Source: Thermoplasmata archaeon (GTDB taxonomy: Archaea > Thermoplasmatota > Thermoplasmata > Sysuiplasmatales > Sysuiplasmataceae). Taken from it: 64,000 nucleotides of DNA. The stretch covers positions 1 to 64,000 of the forward strand of contig JAJZXY010000002.1 of the NCBI GenBank assembly GCA_021806165.1, written 5' to 3'. Shown here piece by piece: positions 23,432 to 32,558 of this stretch. The notes beneath the pieces were generated by a model that saw only the letters and a program-made list of their open reading frames with translations, ran no database searches and was not told where the DNA came from. The position numbers and the translations under genes were made by a program. Positions within the stretch are counted from its first letter, which is position 1; each line of letters starts with the position of its first letter.

Positions 23432-24670
23432 CTACTGCAGCAGTGAAAGGAGCTGATCTACCTCTGCCCTCAACGCATCCATTCCGGTGCCACCCTCCAC
23501 GCCGACTCCGGAGAGTATGTCTGACAGTTCATCCTCACCGTTCTCCAGCTGCCCTTTCAGGCGTTCAAACTCGCGCCTGCGTTCGGATGCCCTGCGTCCA
23601 ATCTCCTCCCGTATGGCCCTGAGCCTTGAGGCGCCTGAAACCAGTTTCAGCTCCTCCTCCCTTCTCTCGACCTCACTCTCGCGCTCGCGCGCAAGCTCCT
23701 GCAGGTGTCTTATGGCGTTGTAGTCTCCAATTGCTTCAGGGTCGCTCATGAGAATCCGAAGCGCTTCCACCACATCATCAGAATCGAACTTCATCAGTGG
23801 ATGCCCGTCCTGCATCCTCCCCCTGAACTTGGCAAAGTTGTCAATTGCCACGCTCACCTCCCATGCAGTCAGCTCTTCGGAGTCGAACTTGACATACGGG
23901 CCTGTAATCTCGCGTATGGTCGGTAGCAGGGTGATAAGCAGGTTAAGGTGCCTCCCGGAGGATGCCAGGAAGTTCTTGAATCTCTCCTTCCTGGTCGCCA
24001 GCTCCTCCTCCGCCGCAGCAAGCATGCTCTTGGATGCCTCCAGTTCTGAACCTTTTGCTGAAATTTCCGCGGCATGAGCTTCCGTCGCCTCCCTGTCCAT
24101 GTCCATTGTCCCTTCAGGAGCGGGAAGGCTCCTCCTCACCCTCTCCTGCTCCAGCCTCAGCGCCTCGTTCTTCCTCATCAGGGAGAGGGCTGTCTCGAGC
24201 GACTCGTCTATCTCCTCCAGTCTCTCTATCGCCCTTTCAGCCTTCTTGGGGAGCTTTGCCGAAGCGAATATCGCCTCGTCAAGGTCCGTCACAGCCTCCT
24301 CCAGCCTCTCCAGAGATGCCGCAAGCTGCTTCTTCCTGTCGGCAGGACCGTCATACCTGTCCAGGCCCTTTCTCAGCCTTTCCGGAAGCTTGGCAGGCTT
24401 GACATGCAGCATATCCCTGAGGGGTGAGATGCCCATCGATCTGAGATATGCCTTCGACTCCTTCCATTCTGTCGGTGAAAAGTCAGAAAGGAGCAGTTTG
24501 TAGAACTGCTGCATTATCATGATCGAGCGCTTCTGAATCGCCCTCACATCGACAGCGGGCTCGTTGCCGCCGCGGACACGGTCGAGCGTCCTGCCTATCC
24601 TTCCAGACAATTCCTCGACTTCCTGCACTGCCGGCCACCTGGAACCGGCCTCGGAGGCTGACCCTTCCAT
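23432..24670 (-). CDS. Coiled-coil protein of unknown function
   Basis: A 412-residue acidic, helical protein without signal or membrane segments. Heptad-rich stretches occupy residues ~110-245 and ~315-400 (for example ERAIERLEEIDESLETALSL, REIGRRASERRREFERL in part). Between them is a small globular-looking part (KFDSEELTAWEVSVAIDNFA, residues ~275-310). No nucleotide-binding loop is present, so it is not an SMC or Rad50 relative, though it may act as a scaffold. It ends seven bases from the MFS gene stop on the other strand. Confidence 0.65.
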   Translation of the reverse strand: MEGSASEAGSRWPAVQEVEELSGRIGRTLDRVRGGNEPAVDVRAIQKRSIMIMQQFYKLLLSDFSPTEWKESKAYLRSMGISPLRDMLHVKPAKLPERLRKGLDRYDGPADRKKQLAASLERLEEAVTDLDEAIFASAKLPKKAERAIERLEEIDESLETALSLMRKNEALRLEQERVRRSLPAPEGTMDMDREATEAHAAEISAKGSELEASKSMLAAAEEELATRKERFKNFLASSGRHLNLLITLLPTIREITGPYVKFDSEELTAWEVSVAIDNFAKFRGRMQDGHPLMKFDSDDVVEALRILMSDPEAIGDYNAIRHLQELARERESEVERREEELKLVSGASRLRAIREEIGRRASERRREFERLKGQLENGEDELSDILSGVGVEGGTGMDALRAEVDQLLSLLQ

Positions 24671-24728
24671 CCTGATACACTAAAGGGACACAATATTTCA
24701 AATTTGTATTGATGCAGGCGCGCCTTGG

Positions 24729-25970
24729 ATGGTCACCGCCAGAAAAGATAGATATCTCCAACTTCCCTCTCGGTCCGGGGTGTATGATTTGTCAACCGTT
24801 GCCGTTGTCGGCGGGGGAGGGCTGGTCAGCCAGTGTGCTTCATACGATCTGGCCATGGATGGCGGTGTTGAGAGCATAATCGTCGCGGACCTTGATATTT
24901 CAAAGGCCAGGAAGGTGGCATCCCTTGCCAATGCCCTGTCCGGGAAGCGAAAAGCAAGGGCGGTGCAGGTGGATGTCAGGAAGGTAAAGGAGGCTTCGCG
25001 GGCAGTGGCCGGCTCGGATGTCCTCATCAATGGCGTGCAGTATGATTTCAATGAGAAGGTCATGGATATGGCACTGCTCGCAGGTTCCCACTACCTTGAT
25101 TTCGGCGGTCTCTACTGGATGACAAAGAGGCAGCTGTCAAGAAGCAGTGAATTCAGGTCTGCGGGGCTTCTTGCCGTGGCAGGAATGGGTGCCGAGCCCG
25201 GACTTAGCGGCATAATCGCGAACGAACTGTGCGACAGGATGGATTCTGTGGAGACCATCAAGGTTAGGGATGCATGGCGCGACTACACGAAAAACGTGCC
25301 GCCATTCTTTGTCACATGGTCGATACAGACACTGATGGACGAGTACACCATGGAGGGAGAGGTCCTGCAGGACGGAAAAATCAGGAAGTATGCTCCGCTC
25401 GCGCTTTCAGAGGAGTACGATTTTCCTGAACCGGTGGGCAGTACTCAGGTTTATTCCACAAGGCACAGCGAGATCGCCACCTTCCCCTCTTCATTCAGGA
25501 AGAAGGGTGTAAGAAATGTCAACTGGATGGAGGGAGGACCGGGATTCATCGAGCAGAAGACGCTCGCCGATGCAGGCTTCGGGGACCAGAAGCGGCTGCG
25601 GGTGGGCGGCTCGCTCGTTTCACCGAGGAATTTTCTTGCGGCACTCCTGCGCAGCAAGGGTCTGCTGGGCTACCCCGAGGGATGCAGACCCGACAGCTAC
25701 GAATGCCTGGCTGTGGAGGTCACGGGCAAAAGGGGAGGGAAGGCTGTCAGTGAAAGGAGGACATGCATATTCCCATCCAAGCCCGAGTGGGGACTGGGCG
25801 CGGCCGAGTATTCAGTAGGAATCCCGGGTGCGGTCGCGGCGAGGCTCATTGCGGACGGGAAGGTGAAAAGCAGGGGTGTCAGGCCGCCTGAGCTTGTTTT
25901 CAAGGCAGAGGACTTTTATCCTGAGCTGAGGAAGCGGGGATTCATACTTTCTGATGTGGAGGAGAGGTAG
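24729..25970 (+). CDS. Saccharopine dehydrogenase-family oxidoreductase
   Basis: A ~413-residue Rossmann protein. The dinucleotide loop VAVVGGGGLVSQ is followed by an adenosine-ribose acidic strand IIVADLDISKA, then VDVRKVKEASRAV and NGVQYDFNEKVMDMALLAGSHY-like segments typical of saccharopine dehydrogenase/homospermidine synthase-like enzymes. It probably reduces or oxidises a C-N linked substrate with NAD(P). The start may be ATG 24729 or GTG 24780; the latter begins right before the Rossmann strand. No lysine-pathway genes are adjacent, so the substrate is open. Confidence 0.75.
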   Translation: MVTARKDRYLQLPSRSGVYDLSTVAVVGGGGLVSQCASYDLAMDGGVESIIVADLDISKARKVASLANALSGKRKARAVQVDVRKVKEASRAVAGSDVLINGVQYDFNEKVMDMALLAGSHYLDFGGLYWMTKRQLSRSSEFRSAGLLAVAGMGAEPGLSGIIANELCDRMDSVETIKVRDAWRDYTKNVPPFFVTWSIQTLMDEYTMEGEVLQDGKIRKYAPLALSEEYDFPEPVGSTQVYSTRHSEIATFPSSFRKKGVRNVNWMEGGPGFIEQKTLADAGFGDQKRLRVGGSLVSPRNFLAALLRSKGLLGYPEGCRPDSYECLAVEVTGKRGGKAVSERRTCIFPSKPEWGLGAAEYSVGIPGAVAARLIADGKVKSRGVRPPELVFKAEDFYPELRKRGFILSDVEER

Positions 25971-26050
25971 ATCGCGATTTACGGCCACTCACTTCACGCC
26001 GCCTGTTCGGTCAGCTGGCGCCATCCACCAAACCAGCAGACGAGAGCAGA

Positions 26051-26058
26051 TTATTTAT
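26051..26058 (+). promoter_or_regulatory. TATA box of tRNA-Leu(CAG)
   Basis: TTATTTAT lies 30-37 bases before the 5' end of the mature tRNA, as expected for an archaeal tRNA promoter with a very short leader. Confidence 0.5.
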
Positions 26059-26087
26059 CAGGGTACGGTTTAGGCACAGATCCAGGA

Positions 26088-26175
26088 GCAGGGATAACCA
26101 AGCCTGGTCAACGGTGCCAGATTCAGGGTCTGGTTGCGTAGGCATTCGGGGGTTCGAATCCTCCTCCCTGCACCA
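26088..26175 (+). tRNA. tRNA-Leu (anticodon CAG)
   Basis: A type II tRNA with a long variable arm. The acceptor stem is GCAGGGA/TCCCTGC, the discriminator base is A26172, and CCA is encoded at 26173-26175. The anticodon stem CCAGA/TCTGG encloses loop TTCAGGG with anticodon CAG at 26124-26126, reading CUG. The T arm carries GGTTCGAATCC. No intron is present. Confidence 0.95.
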
Positions 26176-26180
26176 GCTGC

Positions 26181-26257
26181 CGTGCCTTGGCGGCACGAGC
26201 ATGGCTCCTCTCTGCAGCAGTCACATGTCAGCCTACCTAAGATGAAACTGTTTTTTT
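26181..26257 (+). terminator. Possible terminator after tRNA-Leu(CAG)
   Basis: Hairpin CGTGCC-ttggc-GGCACG (26181-26197) follows the tRNA, and a run of seven T (26251-26257) lies 75-80 bases after it. Oligo-T tracts stop archaeal RNA polymerase; the hairpin may be incidental. Confidence 0.35.
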
Positions 26258-26316
26258 CATGAGCGGGTAAACAGGTGTATGCCGATAGAGATTTTCCGGG
26301 CGTTCTCTTCAGGCGG

Positions 26317-26523
26317 CTAGATGGATTTTGCAGTATGCCTGCGTTTCCTGCCGATACGCCTTCGTACGAGTGTAATCATTATGCTCAGTTCAGCCACGCT
26401 TGATACGTAAGTGGCAGTGAGCATGAAGAAATTCATATGGACTATGCTTTGCGCAAATGGCATCATTGCACTGTCAAAAAGGTAGAACACGGACATTACT
26501 GCAGTTAACCATAGGTAACTCAT
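26317..26523 (-). CDS. Small two-helix membrane protein
   Basis: A 68-residue frame starting MSYLWLTAVMSVFYLFDSAM, with a second hydrophobic stretch (NFFMLTATYVSSVAELSIMI) and a basic tail (RRRIGRKRRH) that would face the cytoplasm. ATG 26523 is preceded by GAGGGGAA at a usable distance, which is why I prefer it to the earlier in-frame start at 26619. It is divergent from the DHA2 pump and could be unrelated. It has no recognised family. Confidence 0.45.
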   Translation of the reverse strand: MSYLWLTAVMSVFYLFDSAMMPFAQSIVHMNFFMLTATYVSSVAELSIMITLVRRRIGRKRRHTAKSI

Positions 26524-26658
26524 CGACTCATTCCCCTCGCAGCGGGCGCCGAGTCCACGCCCGTCACGGTATAAGCCGGCGTCCGAATAATACTTTTCTA
26601 GACTCTGGTGCAAACACACTGCGCTGCTGCCTGCACTGCCCTTTTTCCATTAATTAAG

Positions 26659-26692
26659 TAGTTATATCATATGAATGTCAAGTGATTAACTA
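26659..26692. promoter_or_regulatory. Promoter and possible MarR operator of the efflux operon
   Basis: TTATATCA at 26662-26669 lies 26-33 bases before ATG 26695, giving a leaderless mRNA. TAGTTA (26659-26664) and TAACTA (26687-26692) are inverted arms that flank the TATA box and the predicted transcription start. MarR sites often contain TAGTT/AACTA half-sites, so autoregulation by the downstream MarR protein is plausible. Confidence 0.45.
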
Positions 26693-26694
26693 AA

Positions 26695-28491
26695 ATGGTC
26701 CAGTATAAGTGGGTGGCACTCTCCAATACTACGCTGGGGGTGATGATGGCTATGATAAACAGCACCATCATACTCATCTCCCTTCCAGCGATCTTCAAGG
26801 GCATTGGAATCAACCCGCTGACCTCTTTCCAGTACCTCCTTTGGATACTGTTCGGCTACAACATAGTGACGGCAACGCTCCTTGTCACATTCGGGCGACT
26901 TTCAGACATATTCGGAAGGGTAAAGCTCTACAATCTCGGTTTTCTCGTCTTCACGCTGGGGTCCATCGCCCTCTGGCTTACCCCTGGAACAGGGGACAGC
27001 GCGGCCGATTACATCATTCTGTTCAGGTTCGTGCAGGGGATAGGGGGTGCGTTCCTCTTTTCCAACAGCGCGGCAATACTTACGGATGCATTCCCCCATA
27101 CAGAGCGAGGCAAGGCAATGGGAATCAACCAGATTGCAGCCCTTGCAGGCTCACTCCTGGGGCTTATACTTGGAGGCATTCTCGCAACAATCGACTGGCG
27201 TTTCGTCTTCCTCGTCAGCGTTCCGTTTGGAATTTTCGGCACGGCGTGGTCCTATTTCAGGCTGAAGGAGGTTGTCAGGCCGGAACGTGAGCAGAAGATG
27301 GATGTCTGGGGAAACTCCACATTCGCAGGCGGATTGACCCTGCTGCTCGTGGGGACAACGTATGGGCTGCTCCCCTATGGGGGCTCGGCCATGGGGTGGG
27401 GAAGTCCATGGGTTGTGGTGGCCGTCATTCTGGGGATCGCCCTCATAATTGCATTTCCACTGGTTGAACTGCGCGTCGCCCAGCCGATGTTCAACCTTTC
27501 GCTCTTCAGGCGCAGGATATTCGCAGCTGCCAATTTCGCAGGTCTTCTGGCCTCCGTTGCCAGGGGAGGTATGATGATCATGCTGATCATACTCCTGCAG
27601 GGTGTATGGCTGCCCCTGCACGGCTACAGTTATGCCTCCACACCCTTCTGGGCGGGAGTCTACATGACACCAATGATGATAGGCTTCATCGTAATGGGGC
27701 CCCTCAGCGGCTGGCTCTCGGACAGGTATGGTGCAAGGGGACTTTCAACTGGGGGTATGGCAGTCGTAACTCTCTCCTTCCTCCTGCTGTTATTCATCCC
27801 GTATGATTTCAACTATGTCCAGTTCGCACTCCTGCTCTTCCTGCAGGGCTCAGGGCTGGGTATGTTTGCAGCACCCAACACCGCCTCCATAATGAATTCA
27901 GTCCCTCCGGAGCAGCGCGGGGCAGCTTCGGGAATGCGGGCAACAATTCAGAATACGGGCCAGACGATGAGCATTGCACTTTTCTTCATCATCATAATAA
28001 GCTCCCTCTCATCAAGCCTCCCCGCCTCACTTTCAGGGGCTCTTACAGCAGCCGGCGCTCCATCACAGCTTGTTTCAACATTAAGCTCACTTCCGCCTAC
28101 AGGCGCCCTCTTCTCCGCATTTCTCGGTTACAACCCAATCAAATCAGTACTTGCACAGTACCCTGCGCTTACATCCTCCCTGTCGGCATCCACCTACTCC
28201 ATTCTCACCGGAAAGCAGTGGTTCCCGGGGGTGATTGCAAGCCCCTTCATGAGCGCTCTCCGCGAGGCGTTTGTGACTGGTGCAGTGCTATCCGTTGTGG
28301 CGGCAGTGGTGTCGATGCTGAGGGGGCGTGTGTACATATATGATATTGAGGGAGAGGGGGAAACGCTTCAGGAAGCAGGAATCGGTGCAGACCGGATTCC
28401 CCCATCCCAGCAGTCGCGGGCTGCAGACAGCCGGGGGAGAACATCAAGCAGGCCGGTCGGCGAGGTTGAGAAAGATGATCGTGGGGAATGA
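26695..28491 (+). CDS. DHA2-type (EmrB/QacA-like) multidrug MFS transporter
   Basis: A 598-residue protein with about 14 hydrophobic segments, the 14-helix drug:H+ antiporter type. Motif A is [13 protein letters not shown] and motif C-like residues occur in helix 5 ([16 protein letters not shown]). A large extracytoplasmic insert lies near residues 440-520, rich in S, L and P, and a ~60-residue hydrophilic tail follows the last helix. It is co-transcribed with the MarR gene, overlapping it by 17 bases. It probably exports toxic lipophilic compounds. Confidence 0.88.
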   Translation: MVQYKWVALSNTTLGVMMAMINSTIILISLPAIFKGIGINPLTSFQYLLWILFGYNIVTATLLVTFGRLSDIFGRVKLYNLGFLVFTLGSIALWLTPGTGDSAADYIILFRFVQGIGGAFLFSNSAAILTDAFPHTERGKAMGINQIAALAGSLLGLILGGILATIDWRFVFLVSVPFGIFGTAWSYFRLKEVVRPEREQKMDVWGNSTFAGGLTLLLVGTTYGLLPYGGSAMGWGSPWVVVAVILGIALIIAFPLVELRVAQPMFNLSLFRRRIFAAANFAGLLASVARGGMMIMLIILLQGVWLPLHGYSYASTPFWAGVYMTPMMIGFIVMGPLSGWLSDRYGARGLSTGGMAVVTLSFLLLLFIPYDFNYVQFALLLFLQGSGLGMFAAPNTASIMNSVPPEQRGAASGMRATIQNTGQTMSIALFFIIIISSLSSSLPASLSGALTAAGAPSQLVSTLSSLPPTGALFSAFLGYNPIKSVLAQYPALTSSLSASTYSILTGKQWFPGVIASPFMSALREAFVTGAVLSVVAAVVSMLRGRVYIYDIEGEGETLQEAGIGADRIPPSQQSRAADSRGRTSSRPVGEVEKDDRGE

Positions 28492-28915
28492 CCGTGTGGC
28501 CGTCTGGCTGCAGTTTGCAGACGTTGTAAGGCTTATCAGGAGGGAACTGGGCAAGAGCATGAAGGAGTATGATGTGTCATTAACAGAATTCAGGATACTT
28601 TCAGCTCTTGACAAGAAGGGCCCGATGACCATGGCCAGGATTGCCGATGAACTGCTCATAACAAGGGCCGGGACGACGCTCCTCACCGACAGCCTTGAGA
28701 AGAAGCGGCTGGTCAACAGGGTAAGGCTGGAAGGAGACAGGCGGCTGGTGCATATCAGACTGACCAGGAAGGGAAGAGCTGTGGCTGCGGCCGCCCTGAA
28801 GGGACAGATGCTTCTTCTTGAGGAGATGCTCAGGGCATTGAATGATGGCGATATGGCTGCCCTCAAAGGCATAACCGCAAAGCTCCGGTCGTCTCTGGAC
28901 AATATGCAGCACTGA
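28475..28915 (+). CDS. MarR-family transcriptional regulator
   Basis: A 146-residue winged-helix protein. The start is ATG 28475, inside the pump's last codons; earlier in-frame codons do not resemble MarR. Seen: [20 protein letters not shown] (helices 1-2), [20 protein letters not shown] (recognition helix) and wing [20 protein letters not shown], the classic 'EGDRR...LT.KG' signature. It most likely represses the pump operon and is released by a phenolic or drug ligand; no ligand can be inferred. Confidence 0.9.
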   Translation: MIVGNDRVAVWLQFADVVRLIRRELGKSMKEYDVSLTEFRILSALDKKGPMTMARIADELLITRAGTTLLTDSLEKKRLVNRVRLEGDRRLVHIRLTRKGRAVAAAALKGQMLLLEEMLRALNDGDMAALKGITAKLRSSLDNMQH

Positions 28916-28948
28916 GCCCATAACCAGGGGTGCACAGGGAGTTCAGGG

Positions 28949-29033
28949 TGCGGAGGACCGGATTTGAACCGGCGAACCCCTGCGAGACAAGACCCTCAAT
29001 CTTGCGCCGTTGACCATGCTTGGCTACCTCCGC
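28949..29033 (-). tRNA. tRNA-Leu (anticodon GAG)
   Basis: Type II tRNA on the reverse strand. Acceptor GCGGAGG (29033-29027) pairs with CCTCCGC (28956-28950), and the discriminator A is at 28949. The anticodon loop TTGAGGG within stem CAAGA/TCTTG gives GAG, reading CUC and CUU. A long variable arm is present. CCA is not encoded, unlike the CAG tRNA-Leu 2.8 kb away. Confidence 0.95.
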
Positions 29034-29060
29034 ATGTGCTGAAAGGCGAACTCATTGCAC

Positions 29061-29068
29061 ATATTAAT
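29061..29068 (-). promoter_or_regulatory. TATA box of tRNA-Leu(GAG)
   Basis: ATTAATAT on the reverse strand lies 28-35 bases before the mature 5' end at 29033. Confidence 0.45.
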
Positions 29069-29090
29069 CTTTGCCCGGGGTACAGGCTGA

Positions 29091-30038
29091 TCACTGCCTG
29101 CGAGAAACAGGCGTCAGGTGTTTAAGCATGTCATCAACCATCGCTGTCAGCGTGTATGACGGTGCAAATCCCCACTCTTCAGCGGCTGCGCTGGTATCCA
29201 GCGATCTCGGCCATGTGTCTGCTATGAGCTGCCTCTCGTCCGGAGTGTAGGTTACCCTGAATTCAGGTCTCAACCTTCTTATCTCCTGCTCAAGTTCAGA
29301 AGGGGAGAAGCTGAACGCCATGACGTTGAAGCATGTCCTGTGTTTGAGGCGGTCCTCCGGCGCCTCAAGCATCTTCATGATGGAGTCGATGGCATCCGGC
29401 ATGTACATCATGGGAAGCCTGCAGTCCTCCTTAAGGAAGCAGCTGTAACCCCTCCCTTCGGCAGCGGCCCTGAGCATTTCTATGGAATAGTCGGTGGTTC
29501 CCCCTCCAGGAGGGGCTCTGTAACTCACTATCCCAGGCAGCCTCATGCCTCGAACATCGAGTTCATATTTTGCAGAGTAGTACTCCCCGAGCTGCTCGCA
29601 CAGAAGCTTGGTTATCCCGTACATGGTTGAAGGCCGGGTGATTGTCTCCACAGGAACATTCTCCCTGGGTGTACCGGCCCCGAAGACGCCGATTGTGCTG
29701 GGAAAGAAGAGCAGACCGACGTCTGCTGAAACGGAGGCGTCCAGTATGTTTCTCATCCCGTTGACATTCACGTTGAACGCCAGGGCCGGTTCCTTTTCCC
29801 CCCTGGCCGAAAGTATTGCGGCGAGGTGAATTACAGTGCTGACCTTTTCCTTCTTGATGAAGGAGAAGACGGCGTCCCTGTCAGTAACATCAAGTGATGC
29901 AGTGCGGCAGTCATTCCTGACTGGGGACTGAATATCCGTGGCTATCACATTGGAACTGCCGAACCTGGATATCAGCGCTCCGGTCAGCTCGCTTCCTATC
30001 TGCCCGCTCGAGCCTGTAACCAGTATCTTTCCGCCCAT
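29091..30038 (-). CDS. tdh: L-threonine 3-dehydrogenase, SDR type
   Basis: A ~315-residue extended short-chain dehydrogenase. It oxidises L-threonine with NAD to 2-amino-3-ketobutyrate, the substrate of the divergent Kbl enzyme. Seen: the Rossmann loop ILVTGSSGQIGSEL, VIHLAAILSARGE, and catalytic Y-x3-K in MYGITKLLCEQ. FNVMAFSFSP and YTPDERQLIADTWPRS match the archaeal UDP-glucose-epimerase-like threonine dehydrogenases. The open frame starts at 30059; ATG 30038 is right before the Rossmann strand, and 30050 is also possible. The shared promoter lies about 40-60 bases upstream. Confidence 0.85.
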   Translation of the reverse strand: MGGKILVTGSSGQIGSELTGALISRFGSSNVIATDIQSPVRNDCRTASLDVTDRDAVFSFIKKEKVSTVIHLAAILSARGEKEPALAFNVNVNGMRNILDASVSADVGLLFFPSTIGVFGAGTPRENVPVETITRPSTMYGITKLLCEQLGEYYSAKYELDVRGMRLPGIVSYRAPPGGGTTDYSIEMLRAAAEGRGYSCFLKEDCRLPMMYMPDAIDSIMKMLEAPEDRLKHRTCFNVMAFSFSPSELEQEIRRLRPEFRVTYTPDERQLIADTWPRSLDTSAAAEEWGFAPSYTLTAMVDDMLKHLTPVSRRQ

Positions 30039-30091
30039 TTCAAGCACCATGATGAACAACCGCGAACTGCTGATTTCGAGAAACCGGGAAG

Positions 30092-30100
30092 TTATTTAAG
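30092..30100. promoter_or_regulatory. Shared bidirectional TATA element for tdh and kbl
   Basis: TTATTTAAG is TATA-like on the forward strand, and its reverse, CTTAAATAA, is TATA-like on the other. It is the only such box in the 69-90 bases between the divergent genes. It lies 28-36 bases before the kbl ATG and 33-54 before the candidate tdh starts. Confidence 0.55.
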
Positions 30101-30127
30101 TATGCTACTGAGTCATGGCTGATTACG

Positions 30128-31309
30128 ATGGCCAAACTGGACTGGATAGGCGAGGAGATCCAGGAACTCAGAGGCTCCGGCCGGTACATACCGATACGGT
30201 CCCTCCAGAGCTCCCAGGGGGCATGGGTGAAGATTGACGGCAGAAGGGTCCTGAACCTCTGCAGCAACAATTATCTTGGTTATGCCAACCACCCTGAGGT
30301 AAGGAAGGCAGCCATAGAAGCCATCAACGAGTTTGGCGTCGGAGCCGGGGCGGTGAGGAGCATCGCTGGAACGAGCGCTGTCCACGACAGGCTGGAAAGG
30401 AAGGTATCAAGCTTCAAGCACATGGAGGGCTGCCTCTCCTTCCAGGGGGGGCTTCTCGCCAATTCTGGCACTCTACCTGTTCTAGTCGGCAGGGAGGATA
30501 TCGTGTTCAGCGAGGAGCTGAACCACGCTAGCATTATAGACGGTGTGCGCCTGAGTTCTGCGAAGCGCGTGGTTTACAGGCATCTTGACATGGCGAGCCT
30601 CAGGGAACAGTTGAAGGAGCACAGGTCAGAGGGGAGGAGGGCCCTTATAGTCACGGACGGCGTTTTCAGCATGGACGGTGACATTGCGCCACTGCCCGAG
30701 ATAGCCGAACTTGGAAGCGAATTTGACGCCATGGTGTATGTGGACGACGCTCACGGAGAAGGCGTCCTCGGCGACCACGGCCGCGGCATTGTCGACCATT
30801 TTCACCTTGCGGGAAAGGTTGATGTCGAGATGGGAACTTTCTCAAAGGCAATAGGCAGCATGGGGGGTTTCGTTGCAGGCCCCTCCGCCCTCATAGACCT
30901 GCTGAAGCAGAGGTCAAGGCCATTCCTGTTCAGCAGCGCCCTCAATCCGGGGGACGCTGCAGCTGTGCTCAAGTCAATTGAGCTCATGGAGAAAGATGAC
31001 GGGCCGATACGGAAGCTGTGGGACAATGCAGCAGCGCTGAAGGGAGGGCTCCAGGCAGCTGGTTTCGATACGGGCAGCAGCAAGACACCAATCACCCCTG
31101 TAATGACAGAGGATGAGAAGAAGACTGTCGAGCTCAGCAGGGTGCTGTATGAAGATGAGGGAATACTTGCATCGCCAATTGTCTTCCCGACAGTCCCGAG
31201 GGGGACTGCGAGAATACGGCTCATGCCATCCGCTGTCCATTCCGCAGAGGACATTGCCCATGCCGTGGATGCATTCAGGAGGGCCGGTTCGAAACTCGGT
31301 CTGGCCTGA
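30128..31309 (+). CDS. kbl: Glycine C-acetyltransferase (2-amino-3-ketobutyrate CoA ligase)
   Basis: A 393-residue PLP enzyme of the alpha-oxoamine synthase family. It splits 2-amino-3-ketobutyrate with CoA into glycine and acetyl-CoA. The PLP lysine is in GTFSKAIGSMGG, the cofactor Asp in YVDDAHGEGVLG, and the family segment LCSNNYLGYANHPEV is near the N-terminus. Length is normal. Other family members (BioF, HemA) are excluded mainly by the divergent threonine dehydrogenase partner. The start is 28 bases from the shared TATA box. Confidence 0.9.
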   Translation: MAKLDWIGEEIQELRGSGRYIPIRSLQSSQGAWVKIDGRRVLNLCSNNYLGYANHPEVRKAAIEAINEFGVGAGAVRSIAGTSAVHDRLERKVSSFKHMEGCLSFQGGLLANSGTLPVLVGREDIVFSEELNHASIIDGVRLSSAKRVVYRHLDMASLREQLKEHRSEGRRALIVTDGVFSMDGDIAPLPEIAELGSEFDAMVYVDDAHGEGVLGDHGRGIVDHFHLAGKVDVEMGTFSKAIGSMGGFVAGPSALIDLLKQRSRPFLFSSALNPGDAAAVLKSIELMEKDDGPIRKLWDNAAALKGGLQAAGFDTGSSKTPITPVMTEDEKKTVELSRVLYEDEGILASPIVFPTVPRGTARIRLMPSAVHSAEDIAHAVDAFRRAGSKLGLA

Positions 31310-31371
31310 ACGGCATCCCAGTCCAGCATCCCAGTCCAGCATTCCCTCCTCGTGGAATGGGCTCAGGTAAG

Positions 31372-31379
31372 TATTTAAT
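31372..31379 (+). promoter_or_regulatory. TATA box of the RNase P RNA gene
   Basis: TATTTAAT lies 22-29 bases before the first base of the P1 stem at 31401. Confidence 0.55.
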
Positions 31380-31400
31380 TGTCAGCCCGAATAGCTGAAA

Positions 31401-31700
31401 TGCCAGGAGAAGGAGGGCAGCTGACGGTAGCCGCATCTCGCGGCAGCTGAGGAAAGTCCCCTCTCCAGAGAAAGGTGGTCCGTTTAAACGCGGAGGGGCG
31501 AGAGCCCCGGCAAGGGCGCAGAAACGACACAGCCGGAGCCAAGGATGATTCGCTGGCGATGACATTCCTCCGGATATGATGAAACGGCGACACCCCACCG
31601 GAGCAAGTCCAAACAGCCGGTATTTCTCAAATCTGGCAGGTAGGACGCATTAGTCGAATGCTGCCTGAAACAGAAAGGGGCTTACTACCTTCACCTGGCA
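31401..31700 (+). ncRNA. rnpB: RNase P RNA
   Basis: A ~300-nucleotide catalytic RNA that matures tRNA 5' ends. The 5' end TGCCAGGAGAAGG (31401-31413) pairs with CCTTCACCTGGCA (31688-31700) as stem P1, with one A/A mismatch. Conserved region I is GAGGAAAGTCC (31448-31458). Conserved region V is ACAGAAAGGGGCTTA (31670-31684), which pairs with region I to form P4. The order and spacing fit archaeal type A. Overlapping reverse-strand frames here are not genes. Confidence 0.95.
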
Positions 31701-31798
31701 ACATTCATTGAAGCACACTGTAAGGTTCTGCGCTCCACTGTGTTGCGACTGGAACGCTCTGCAGAATGGCTAATAGGTGTTAATCCATACAAACGGCA

Positions 31799-32461
31799 GT
31801 GAAATCATCAGGAACAGCAATCCTGTGTGACTTTGACGGCACTGTTTCCGTCGGCTACATTCCAAACATGATGCTGGAGAAGTACACGGGCACTGGCTGG
31901 GCACGTCTCGACGCCGAGTACGCCGAAGGAAGGATTGGTTACAGGGAATACTTGGAGAGGCGGGACTCAGCTTTCTCAACGGTGAATGCAACGGAGGAGG
32001 AGATATGGTCCGACCTTGAGGGCAACATCTCCCTCAGATCTGGATTCGGCGCCCTTGTTGAATATTGCAGGGGGCGCATACAGCTCTCCATAGTCAGCCT
32101 CGGTCTTGACTTCGTGATAAGACGGATACTGCAGGAAAACGGATGGGCCCGGGCAGTCACATCATTCTCCCCCGCAGCTTCATTCAACGGCAGTGGAATT
32201 GCGATAATATATCCGCAGCTCACTCATGCGGGCTCCAGGAACGTGAAGGATGATGCAGTCAGGAGGTGCAGGGAGATGAATATGAATGTGGTGTTCATAG
32301 GCGACGGCGCACCCGATTTCGAGGCGTCGGAAGATGTCGATCTGAGGTTTGCTGTGGAAAACTCCACTTTCTCAAGGATGTGCCGCACAGGGGGTGTGGA
32401 GGTGCACGAATTCACAGATTTCAGGCAGGTGGTGGACAGGCTGCGCCTGCTGGTGTTGTGA
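31799..32461 (+). CDS. HAD-superfamily phosphatase (phosphoserine phosphatase/MtnX-like)
   Basis: A 220-residue HAD hydrolase. Motif I is LCDFDGTVS (nucleophile D11, acid/base D13), motif II is the Ser in LSIVSLGLDF, motif III the Lys of SRNVKDDAV, and motif IV FIGDGAPDFEAS. A four-helix cap (residues ~20-85) is typical of the SerB/MtnX group. It may make serine from phosphoserine, which would fit the nearby glycine and threonine genes, but the substrate is not certain. It starts at GTG 31799, after rnpB. Confidence 0.8.
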   Translation: MKSSGTAILCDFDGTVSVGYIPNMMLEKYTGTGWARLDAEYAEGRIGYREYLERRDSAFSTVNATEEEIWSDLEGNISLRSGFGALVEYCRGRIQLSIVSLGLDFVIRRILQENGWARAVTSFSPAASFNGSGIAIIYPQLTHAGSRNVKDDAVRRCREMNMNVVFIGDGAPDFEASEDVDLRFAVENSTFSRMCRTGGVEVHEFTDFRQVVDRLRLLVL

Positions 32462-32558
32462 GGCACAGGCTATGCCTTCCACCTTCTGACGTGCGGAAAT
32501 GTTAATATGCCGGATATTAATGGGCGGTTGAATATAATTCCGGGAGAAAGGTTCATAC

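Noticed and set aside
22456-23622. Long overlapping forward frame in the MFS gene
   Set aside because: It is rich in Cys, Arg and His without hydrophobic helices, a typical shadow of a membrane-protein gene in another frame.
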